This document shows, piece by piece, positions 36,033 to 43,456 of a stretch of DNA of 64,000 bases. The DNA is from Cohnella silvisoli (GTDB lineage Bacteria; Bacillota; Bacilli; Paenibacillales; Paenibacillaceae). The DNA lies in assembly GCF_021190915.1 (NCBI RefSeq), contig NZ_JAIOAP010000002.1, forward strand, positions 1-64,000, in the 5' to 3' direction. How positions within the stretch are numbered: the first letter of the stretch is position 1; each line of letters opens with the position of its first letter. Below the pieces are notes generated by a model that was not told the DNA's origin, did not search any database, and was given only the letters and a program-made list of their open reading frames with translations. The translations under genes and the position numbers were made by a program.

Positions 36033-36902
36033 CTAACTTCCCCTAGCTTCCTTCGCCATTTTCCGAATCGATTTCGTGAATCCTTTTCTCTCCCCGAGGA
36101 ACTCGCCCAATAAATTAAGCAAAGCAACCATGCAGAAAATCATCAGGCCCGGTACGATCATGAGCCTAGGATGGCTTCGCAGCAGCGATTTGCCGTCATT
36201 GATCATCGCTCCCCATTCGGGGGTCGGGGATTGCACGCCAAGCCCGATGAAGGACAAGGCCGATATGTCCATGATCACCCAACCGATCTCCAGCGTCACG
36301 ACGATGAACAACGGAGGAAGCAAATTCGGAATAATATGGCGCGTCATCATGCGCAAAGGCGAAGTACCGGCTATTCGGGCCGCGGTGACGTAATTTTGCT
36401 GCTTGATGTTTCTTACCATACCGCGGATGAAGCGAGCGTAGTAAACGGACTGAACGATGATAAGGGCTATCGCCATCTGCTTCCATCCCGCACCCCATAC
36501 GGCAATCAAACTAATAGCTAGAATGAGAGAAGGAATCGCTAGAATCGCATCGCATATTCTCATAATCAAGCTATCGATCTTCCCTCCGATATATCCCGCC
36601 GCAGAACCGATAACAAGCCCAACTGCCAAGCACGAGGTTACGATGAGCAATGCCAAGCTTAACGATATTCGCGTTCCATATAACAATCGGGAGAACAAGC
36701 ATCGTCCTAATTGGTCGGTGCCTAGCGGAAACTGCGTCGACGGTCCTTCCAGTTTGTGTATTAAATCAACGAAATTCGGATCATTCGGCGCAAGCTGGGG
36801 AGCGAATAGGCCGGATAATACGATCATAGACAATAACACGATGCACAGGGAAATGAGCCGATGACGACGAATTCCCCACCCTAAACGCCGTAAGCCTTCC
36901 AA
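36033..36902 (-). CDS. ABC importer permease 2 (NikC/CntC-like)
   Basis: A 289-residue inner-membrane permease with six helices of the DppC/NikC type. The N-terminal block PNDPNFVDLIHKLEGPS and FPLGTDQLGRCLFSRLLYGT is classic for this family, and the EAA loop reads AARIAGTSPLRMMTRHIIPN. Start is TTG at 36902, three bases after the stop of permease 1, with GGGGGAA in front. It forms the transmembrane channel with the next gene's product. Confidence 0.94.
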   Translation of the reverse strand: MEGLRRLGWGIRRHRLISLCIVLLSMIVLSGLFAPQLAPNDPNFVDLIHKLEGPSTQFPLGTDQLGRCLFSRLLYGTRISLSLALLIVTSCLAVGLVIGSAAGYIGGKIDSLIMRICDAILAIPSLILAISLIAVWGAGWKQMAIALIIVQSVYYARFIRGMVRNIKQQNYVTAARIAGTSPLRMMTRHIIPNLLPPLFIVVTLEIGWVIMDISALSFIGLGVQSPTPEWGAMINDGKSLLRSHPRLMIVPGLMIFCMVALLNLLGEFLGERKGFTKSIRKMAKEARGS

Positions 36903-36905
36903 GCG

Positions 36906-37856
36906 CTATTCCCCCTTCCTTGCCGTCTGCGTCAAACGCGGATCCAAATAAGCTTGGACGACGTCCGCAGCCAAATTTCCGATGACGAAAGCAATCGCCA
37001 TAATCAGCACGTAGCTCTGGATGACCGGGTAGTCCCGATGATAGACGGATTCCAGGAAAAACCCGCCCATGCCCGGCATCGAGAAGATTTGCTCCACGAT
37101 GACCGCCCCGGCAAACAGCTTCCCCAAATTCATCCCCGCGGCCGTAATGACCGGGCGAATCGCATGCCGGAGCACATGTCTGCCCACTACGGCGAAAGTC
37201 CCAAGACCTCTCGCTCTGGCGTATAACACGAACGGTTCCTGCAGACCTTCAATGAGTCCCGCTCTAAGCAGCCGGGAGTATGTAGCGATGAGGGCAAACG
37301 CTAATGTACAGGAAGGAAGCACATAATGCAGCCAAGTATCCGCGCCTTGCAGCGGAAACCAATCCAGCTTCACCGACAGGAAGTATAGAAACAAGTAAGC
37401 AAGCCAGAACTGAGGTATCGACGCCCCCAGAAACGCCAGCAAGCGGGACATGTGATCGATCAACCGGTTTCTGCGCAACGCTGAAGCGATGCCAAGCGGA
37501 ATGCTGACAATAAAGGCGATGGCTAGGCTGGACAAGGCCAACGTCGCGGTAATCGGAAGCCTTGCCGCAAGTTCGCGGGCTACCGGTAATTTGCTGAAGA
37601 AGGAGGTTCCGAAGTCTAGCTGACACAGTTGCCATAACCAATGGCCGTATTGCGACCAGAAGGATCGGTCGAGTCCCAACTGCGCACGAACCGCGGCGAT
37701 CGTCTCCTCCGTCGGCACGATATTGGAGACGGATAAATAAGCTCTAGCGGGGTCAACCGGCGAAAGCCTTAAAAGCAAAAAACAAACGAATGAGGCCCCC
37801 ACAATTACGGGGACCATCATCGCAAGCCTCTTAATTACATAGAAGAACAGATTCAT
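36906..37856 (-). CDS. ABC importer permease 1 (NikB/CntB-like)
   Basis: A 316-residue permease of the DppB/NikB type: N-terminal helix, VDPARAYLSVSNIVPTEETI, LGLDRSFWSQYGHWLWQLCQ, then five more helices with the EAA-type loop ARARGLGTFAVVGRHVLRHA and the end block YVLIMAIAFVIGNLAADVVQ. The ATG at 37856 is preferred: AAAGGTG stands eight bases before it, while the longer frame overlaps the binding-protein gene. It follows that gene by 16 bases. Confidence 0.93.
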   Translation of the reverse strand: MNLFFYVIKRLAMMVPVIVGASFVCFLLLRLSPVDPARAYLSVSNIVPTEETIAAVRAQLGLDRSFWSQYGHWLWQLCQLDFGTSFFSKLPVARELAARLPITATLALSSLAIAFIVSIPLGIASALRRNRLIDHMSRLLAFLGASIPQFWLAYLFLYFLSVKLDWFPLQGADTWLHYVLPSCTLAFALIATYSRLLRAGLIEGLQEPFVLYARARGLGTFAVVGRHVLRHAIRPVITAAGMNLGKLFAGAVIVEQIFSMPGMGGFFLESVYHRDYPVIQSYVLIMAIAFVIGNLAADVVQAYLDPRLTQTARKGE

Positions 37857-37872
37857 TGAAAAAACACCTTTG

Positions 37873-39516
37873 TTATTTTTGAAAGTCGATCGAATCGAAC
37901 GGCGTTTCATCGCGGTGGGCCGGGAACTTAAAGTCTTTAACATAGCTCGGATATACCGCGATGTTGGTCAAATACGAGATCGGCAGATATACCGCCTGCT
38001 CATGTAAAGTCGTGAAGATCGACGTATACAGCTTCTGACGCTCTTCTTCGTTAACCGTGAGAAGTACGTCTTTCATCTGCTGATGGAGCTCGTCTTTCAT
38101 CGACAATCCCTGCTGCGATTCGAAAATACCGTAGCCCGGCTCATAGTTGGTCGATACGAAAGAATGCGGATCGTAAGGCGCACCGTACGTTCCCCAGAAC
38201 AAGAGGTCGAAATCGGCGGTTTCCATCCGTTTGTTGCGCAGCTCCCTCTCCACCCCGGTCGTTTTCAAAGAAACGCCGATTTGTTTGAGGTCGGACTGGA
38301 TCGCAGCCGCCATCGGTTTCTCGATCTGATCGGGTCCCATGTACACGAGTTCGATTTCAAGCGGCTTGCCGTCTTTCTCGCGTATCGTTTTACCGTCAGG
38401 AAGCTTCCATCCCGCTTGATCCAACAAGGACTTGGCTGTCTCCAGATTATAATCATAAGGCTTCAGACCGACATTCGCGTAAGGAAAATTACTGGAGATG
38501 ATCGTATCGGCAGCTTTCTCCACGTTATTGGTTACACCTTGGACTAGCGCTTGCTTGTTCACCGCATGCTGCAAGGCGAGTCGAACATTCAGATCGGCGA
38601 AAGGTCCTTTTGCTGTGTTAACGATTAATGCGCGGCTTGCAACGGGATCGGAAATGGAAGTCTCGAATTTGCCCGAATCCCTTAAGCTTACGAATGAATC
38701 GAGGCTAATGACGCCTTCTCCCCAGATGAGGTCGATATCCCCTTTCTCTAAGGCAAGCACTCTCGCTTCTCCGTCCGGTATGACTTTGATGATGATCGTA
38801 TTGATTTTGGGCTTTGTTCCCCAGTAGTTATCGTTACGGGTAAACACGGCGATATCGTCTTTCTTGTACTCCGAAAGAACCCATGGCCCTGTCGTAATCG
38901 GGCTCTTGATTCCTTTGGCCGTATTTCCGTCATCCGGGAACCCTGCCGCCCCAAGAAAACGAAGCGGGCGCACGACGGCGAACTCTTGAAGCGCCGGGTA
39001 ATAACGGTTTTTCAGCGTAATCTTGAACGTATGCGCATCGACGGCTTCCGTTTTCTCGATTTGGCTGATCAAACCGAGCCAACTGTGCATATCGCGATTC
39101 GCTAGAATCGTGTCGAAGTTCTTCTGCACGACACTTGAATCGAAGTCCGATCCGTCGGAGAACTTCACGTTCTGGCGCAAATGGAAAGTATATTGTTTGC
39201 CATCTTCCGAAATATCCCAAGACTCAGCCAGCTTTGGCACCAGCTTGCCTCCCTCGCCGTAATCGATCAGCGGTTCATAGTACATACCCTGGGCAAAAAA
39301 TTCGTTTGGCGTATATTCATGCGGGTTGAGCGGTCCGATGTCCTTAGGCCATGATAACCTCAGTGTTTTGATGTCACCGACAGTTGTGCTCGGGTTTCCA
39401 ACGGTGGAAGGCTCCGGCGTGTTCTCGCTCGCTTTAGAATTGCATCCTGCAAGGAAAATGGAAATCATAAGAACGAGTAAGATGGAAATATGTATCTGTT
39501 TGACTTTGCGAAACAC
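37873..39516 (-). CDS. NikA/CntA-like extracytoplasmic metal(lophore)-binding lipoprotein
   Basis: A 547-residue SBP_bac_5 lipoprotein with lipobox FLAGC. It resembles E. coli NikA along its length: LRLSWPKDIGPLNPHEYTPN, MYYEPLIDYGEGG, TFHLRQNVKFSDGSDF, TTGPWVLSEY, SNFPYANVGLKP, WGTYGAPYDPHSFVS and YLPISYLTNIAV. NikA/CntA proteins bind Ni2+ as a histidine or opine-metallophore complex rather than peptides. Start is GTG at 39516, about ten bases after GGGAG. It is the first gene of the operon and has a perfect 7-1-7 Fur box upstream. Confidence 0.9.
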   Translation of the reverse strand: MFRKVKQIHISILLVLMISIFLAGCNSKASENTPEPSTVGNPSTTVGDIKTLRLSWPKDIGPLNPHEYTPNEFFAQGMYYEPLIDYGEGGKLVPKLAESWDISEDGKQYTFHLRQNVKFSDGSDFDSSVVQKNFDTILANRDMHSWLGLISQIEKTEAVDAHTFKITLKNRYYPALQEFAVVRPLRFLGAAGFPDDGNTAKGIKSPITTGPWVLSEYKKDDIAVFTRNDNYWGTKPKINTIIIKVIPDGEARVLALEKGDIDLIWGEGVISLDSFVSLRDSGKFETSISDPVASRALIVNTAKGPFADLNVRLALQHAVNKQALVQGVTNNVEKAADTIISSNFPYANVGLKPYDYNLETAKSLLDQAGWKLPDGKTIREKDGKPLEIELVYMGPDQIEKPMAAAIQSDLKQIGVSLKTTGVERELRNKRMETADFDLLFWGTYGAPYDPHSFVSTNYEPGYGIFESQQGLSMKDELHQQMKDVLLTVNEEERQKLYTSIFTTLHEQAVYLPISYLTNIAVYPSYVKDFKFPAHRDETPFDSIDFQK

Positions 39517-39564
39517 GAATGGCCAGCTCCCTGTGTACAATCCTCGAAGGATTGTTTTGTCTAG

Positions 39565-39579
39565 TGATAATGATTATCA
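39565..39579. promoter_or_regulatory. Fur box of the importer operon
   Basis: TGATAATGATTATCA is a perfect match to the Bacillus 7-1-7 Fur site (TGATAATNATTATCA), about 50 bases before the binding-protein start. Zur and PerR sites differ from it in the arms, so iron control is the best reading. Confidence 0.9.
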
Positions 39580-39628
39580 ACGTCACCAACCTAGAATAGT
39601 ACATTGAGCCGAATAATTCAACCTATAT

Positions 39629-39643
39629 TGAGAAATATTCTCA
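39629..39643. promoter_or_regulatory. Second Fur-like 15-mer facing the isoprenoid/NHLP cassette
   Basis: TGAGAAATATTCTCA has the 7-1-7 symmetry of a Fur box with changed arms (GAGAA/TTCTC in place of GATAA/TTATC). It lies just before a possible promoter, TTGATT (39662) and TACATT (39685) with 17 bases between, for the plus-strand genes. Its role is a guess; the position makes it a candidate operator for the divergent cassette. Confidence 0.4.
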
Positions 39644-39722
39644 TAAACATTTTGGATTTCGTTGATTAATCGTTCCCAAACGTATACATTTAGGAAAAAT
39701 GGGGACGAGAAGGAGCTCGGGC

Positions 39723-40673
39723 ATGCATTGGATCGACGACTTTCGAACGGAGTTGGCATACGTATTTGCGGAGGCGGGGACAGAGATCGCTCGTTTCCCC
39801 TATCCGCTTAGTGAACAAGGCTTGTTCATGCTTGCCCGATTTAACCCTCTTAATGAAGGCGGAAGCACGAATTACATTAGCTACCTCCTTCCTTACTGGG
39901 TACGGGAGCAAACCGAAGTAAGCCCTGAACTGTGTCACGACCTGGCGATTGGCAATATATTTGCGATGCTTCACTACTTCATTCTGGATGATGCGATCGA
40001 TAAGAGCGCGGAAGCAAGCGGCGAGAATATCCGCTCCTCCCTTGTCCTAGGCCAGCTTCTTCACAACTTATTTTATCAAAGGTATTACCGTCATTACCCA
40101 GCTGAATCTCCGATCTGGCAATATTACGATAAATACATCGCGGACTGGGCGGCAGCCGTTTACCATGAAGGCAGAGCACCGGCAAATCCATTTGCAGCGC
40201 GATTGCTTGCCCGCAAATCCAGTCCCGTGAAGTTATGTGCGGTAGGCGTTCTTATCTCAGCGAACCGACAAGATCAAATTGAAAGACATGAAGAAGCCGT
40301 TGATCTCGCACTTGCCACGCTGCAATTGGCAGACGATTGGGCGGATTGGGTTGATGATTTGGTTGAACAAAATAGCAACGCGTTCCTCAGCTTAGTTAAG
40401 CAGCAGCTTTCCCTTGACCCGGAAGCGCAGCTTGACGAACGGACCGTAAAGCAAGCGATCTACCAATCTGGCTGTCTGGATCGATTAGCGGAAATCGCTG
40501 CGTCTAACGGCAGCCGTTTGGAAGAGATTCCGTATGTTCCACAGAGGCTCGTAGATTTCCATAACAGTTTGGCGAAAGGAATTCGCAGGGATGCGCAGTT
40601 GGCCGAGGAAACGACTAGGCAAATAGCATTAGGAGGATTTTCTTATTTTTTGTCAAATATTCCAAATAAATAA
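39723..40673 (+). CDS. Class I isoprenoid-synthase-like protein
   Basis: A 316-residue all-alpha protein. It has two aspartate-rich motifs spaced as in class I terpene/prenyl synthases: ILDDAIDKSAEA (about residues 92-103, DDxxD-like) and LQLADDWADWVDDL (about 204-217), which would bind the Mg2+-diphosphate of an isoprenoid substrate. No further motif identifies it as farnesyl, phytoene or cyclase type. The ATG at 39723 is chosen since AAGGAG lies seven bases before it; a start at 39699 has none. It is followed 75 bases later by a NHLP-type small peptide, the likely partner. I know similar proteins only as uncharacterised class 1 isoprenoid biosynthesis enzymes. Confidence 0.75.
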   Translation: MHWIDDFRTELAYVFAEAGTEIARFPYPLSEQGLFMLARFNPLNEGGSTNYISYLLPYWVREQTEVSPELCHDLAIGNIFAMLHYFILDDAIDKSAEASGENIRSSLVLGQLLHNLFYQRYYRHYPAESPIWQYYDKYIADWAAAVYHEGRAPANPFAARLLARKSSPVKLCAVGVLISANRQDQIERHEEAVDLALATLQLADDWADWVDDLVEQNSNAFLSLVKQQLSLDPEAQLDERTVKQAIYQSGCLDRLAEIAASNGSRLEEIPYVPQRLVDFHNSLAKGIRRDAQLAEETTRQIALGGFSYFLSNIPNK

Positions 40674-40748
40674 CGACTTTTGACGCATGGACATGATATG
40701 ATGAGAATGTTAATATGCCCAACATTTGAAAGGGAGTGCATTTATCAC

Positions 40749-40985
40749 ATGTCATTGGAATCATTGAAAGTTCAAATCATTAAGAAAGCTTGGGCTGAGC
40801 CAGCCTTCAAGCAAAGTCTGCTCGCAGACCCAAAGGGCGCGATCACGGCTGCATTCGGTATTGAACTCCCTGGGGACATCGAATTGAAAGTCGTAGAAGA
40901 AACGCCTGCCCTCTATTACTTAACGATCCCACCGAATCCTGAGGACATAGGTACAGGGACCCCAAGCCCGAATGCAGTCTGGTAA
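40749..40985 (+). CDS. NHLP-type (nitrile-hydratase-like leader) small peptide, possible RiPP precursor
   Basis: A 78-residue peptide. Residues 1-66 fit the NHLP leader family related to the alpha chain of nitrile hydratase: KKAWAEPAFKQSLLADPKGA, FGIELPGDIELKVVEETPAL, YYLTIPPNPED. Such leaders direct precursor peptides to tailoring enzymes. Unlike usual precursors there is no SDEELEAVAGG-type cleavage segment and only a short tail, IGTGTPSPNAVW, follows. GGGAG lies 12 bases before the ATG. The stop abuts the stop of the convergent histidine kinase gene with no bases between. The core and product are unknown. Confidence 0.78.
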   Translation: MSLESLKVQIIKKAWAEPAFKQSLLADPKGAITAAFGIELPGDIELKVVEETPALYYLTIPPNPEDIGTGTPSPNAVW

Positions 40986-42896
40986 TTACGCAATCAAATC
41001 TACAAGAGGGAACCGGATTATCGCTTCGGTTCCTTTTCCTTTCACGCTGTGGAACTCAATCGTCCCATGCATGACGTCGATAATTCGGAAGGTCACCATG
41101 AGTCCGAGGCCGGTCCCTTTCGTTTTCGTCGAGAAGTAAGGCACCCCTAGCTTTGAAATCTCCTCATCTTCCATTCCCTCGCCATTGTCTTTAATATGAA
41201 TGACGGCCATTCTGTTATCCGAGTATGCACTGATTTCTATCAACCCAGCCCCATCACCGTCGATGGCTTCGATACTGTTCTTGATTATGTTAATAAACGC
41301 TTGCTTGAATTTCGATGCGTTGCCGAGTATAGGAAGCTTCTCATGAATGGAGATTTGCAGCGTTCCCCCTTTCATAGTAGCCAACGGCGTCATCATAGCC
41401 TCGATCTTTCTCATTTCTTCGTTTAAATCCAGCAGCATAACTTCTTCCATCTCGGGTTTGGCAAAAGTGAGGAAATCGGTAATGATAGCTGATGCCCTAT
41501 CCAATTCATTGATGGCCATCCCGAAATAGGATTTATTCTGCTCTTCCGCTTTATGTGCGAGCAATTGCAGAAACCCGCGAGTAACCTGAAGGGGATTTCG
41601 AACTTCATGCGCTACGGAAGCGGCAAGATCGCTGATGATCTTCAACTTCTCTGTACGCTCCAGCTTATGGTTGTATAGTTCAAGTTCCTTCGAATACGTT
41701 AAGAGCATCGCATGATCCGCCGAAATTCTTCTCGCCAGAATAATAACAAGTGCCATAATCATGCCGATAACGCCGAATTTCCACAAGAACAGCTCGTACC
41801 TCTTGGCATTCAAATAATAAATCGTCAAGTCGGTCACGCCGGACAACGCCAGCCCGGAAATTCCAAGGGACAGAATGATGGCAACCTTGCTTCCCTTCAT
41901 CGCGTTACGAATAGAAATATAGATAATAAGCAGCAGCTGCAACAAAATGATAAATCCCAGTATCATATTCGTGAACAACACGTATAAATCGTAATAGCGC
42001 TCACCCGTAAACTTGTAGGTGATGAGGACAGCAAAACAGAAACCGGAATAATACAATTGCAGACGCCTGAATTTACTGAAAAAGCTGTACTGCCCTTCGA
42101 ATACTTGATCGATATAATAACTGAGCGAGGGGAAAAGAACAAATAGAGACACATCGAACAGCAGCAATATGACGTTGCCGTATTCCTTGAAATAAATATA
42201 AGTAAGCGGGGAATAGGCAACGATTAGCGTACCGGTCGTTAGGGCAATCAAACATAAAGAAACCCAAATGCTGCGCTGCTTACGGTTCAAATAACCGGAG
42301 CAAATAAGCATAATTAGAGCTAGGAAGGCGATGGATGTTCCGAGCAGCATATCCGGCAAATCTTTACGGACAAACCGATTGGATAGCTGTTCGAAATCTC
42401 CGATTTGGATACCGCTGATCAAGCCCGCCCGTTCGCTAAGCGTGACGATTCGAATATAAAAGTCCGTATCTTCGGTGTATTTCCCTAAAGGAATTAACAG
42501 TTTATTCGAATCAAAAACAAAATCGCGTTCTGATTGATAGATGAGCTGATTTCCTTTATAAACATAAAGCTTGTGACCAAATAAACGTTCCACGAGCATT
42601 CCCGGTTGTTGCCATGCAGCTGTTGACGGAACGGAAAATCGAACCCACATTCCCTGAGCCCCCGAAGGAACTTCGGTTACCGGGTGATCTACGCTAGCCT
42701 TATCCCAATGCCCGTTCGTATTCGTCCGAGGGCTTTCGTCGGCACGTACGTCCTTACCGATCCACTGTACCTGCCATTTGCGGATGATGTCATCCGCGTC
42801 TGCATCCGCTGCATATGCTTGTCCGGAATCGGTTACGAAAAGTGAAATTAATACGGCAAGAAATTGGATCATTGTCAATAAGCGCACCGTCTTCAT
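40986..42896 (-). CDS. 7TM-type sensor histidine kinase
   Basis: A 636-residue kinase: signal segment, extracytoplasmic 7TMR-DISM beta-sandwich-like domain (about 30-190), seven membrane helices (about 190-395), a short coil and then HisKA SVAHEIR-type motif, here AASVAHEVRNPLQVTRGFLQ, with ATPase motifs IKNSIEAIDGDGAG, KDNGEGME and GTGLGLMVTFRIID. It is the orphan type that often feeds the sporulation phosphorelay; the kinase core is similar to that at 14035-16338. The ATG at 42896 has GAGGTG just before it. A Spo0A-like box, TGTCGAA on the minus strand, lies at 42960-42966. No response regulator is adjacent. Confidence 0.88.
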   Translation of the reverse strand: MKTVRLLTMIQFLAVLISLFVTDSGQAYAADADADDIIRKWQVQWIGKDVRADESPRTNTNGHWDKASVDHPVTEVPSGAQGMWVRFSVPSTAAWQQPGMLVERLFGHKLYVYKGNQLIYQSERDFVFDSNKLLIPLGKYTEDTDFYIRIVTLSERAGLISGIQIGDFEQLSNRFVRKDLPDMLLGTSIAFLALIMLICSGYLNRKQRSIWVSLCLIALTTGTLIVAYSPLTYIYFKEYGNVILLLFDVSLFVLFPSLSYYIDQVFEGQYSFFSKFRRLQLYYSGFCFAVLITYKFTGERYYDLYVLFTNMILGFIILLQLLLIIYISIRNAMKGSKVAIILSLGISGLALSGVTDLTIYYLNAKRYELFLWKFGVIGMIMALVIILARRISADHAMLLTYSKELELYNHKLERTEKLKIISDLAASVAHEVRNPLQVTRGFLQLLAHKAEEQNKSYFGMAINELDRASAIITDFLTFAKPEMEEVMLLDLNEEMRKIEAMMTPLATMKGGTLQISIHEKLPILGNASKFKQAFINIIKNSIEAIDGDGAGLIEISAYSDNRMAVIHIKDNGEGMEDEEISKLGVPYFSTKTKGTGLGLMVTFRIIDVMHGTIEFHSVKGKGTEAIIRFPLVDLIA

Positions 42897-43010
42897 CTCA
42901 CACCTCGTGCTAATTGAATGGAATACACCAATATAGAATAACAATATCATTCATAGAAATTCGACAATATTCTTCCTTTTCCTTGTATTTTTTATAAAAT
43001 AGTAAGAAAA

Positions 43011-43046
43011 AAAGGACAGCTCGCAGCACTCCCGCGGCCGTCCTTT
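43011..43046 (-). terminator. Terminator of the PH-domain gene
   Basis: On the minus strand the stem AAAGGACGGC / GCTGTCCTTT with inner GCG pairs is followed by TTTTCTTAC, seven bases after the stop codon. Confidence 0.85.
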
Positions 43047-43052
43047 GTTCGA

Positions 43053-43400
43053 TTAACCCTGAACTTCCGTAAGCTCAAGGGCCTTGTTCTTGATTCGGGA
43101 ATTTTCCGAAGCCTGGCCTAAGAGGTCCGTTACTTTGATGCTGTCCCTGATATTCCTTAACGTATAGGAAGGCGAGCTAGTGTCCGTAGAAAGGATCGTT
43201 ATATCCCCGAAATTCAATATTCTCTCGATCAAGTTCCGCTTTAATGAGATGTCCCTGATGCGGTACAATTGAATTTCCTCGCGTTTCTTGGTGAAGATGC
43301 CTCTCTCGACAATTAACCTTCGATCCGTAATCCGATAATGGGTGAAAGTCGGAATTCCGTAATTAAAAGGTTTGCCCTCCCAAAGAACGGTCTCGTTCAA
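43053..43400 (-). CDS. Bacterial PH-domain (bPH2/YdbT-like) protein
   Basis: A 115-residue single-domain protein. It shows the bPH2 pattern: LWEGKP at the start, YRITDRRLIVERGIFTKKRE, IQLYRIRDISLKRNLIERIL, FGDITILSTDTSSPSYTL and a terminal helix. Fold is PH-like; function unknown, with no membrane helix. A TTG at 43400 has GGGAG nine bases upstream and is preferred to a TTG nine bases earlier that is too close to it. It stands alone between the kinase and the helicase genes. Confidence 0.8.
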   Translation of the reverse strand: MNETVLWEGKPFNYGIPTFTHYRITDRRLIVERGIFTKKREEIQLYRIRDISLKRNLIERILNFGDITILSTDTSSPSYTLRNIRDSIKVTDLLGQASENSRIKNKALELTEVQG

Positions 43401-43456
43401 TCTCAACAACTCCCTAGAAATGGATGATTTCTTATCTTATTGTACACTAGAAATGC

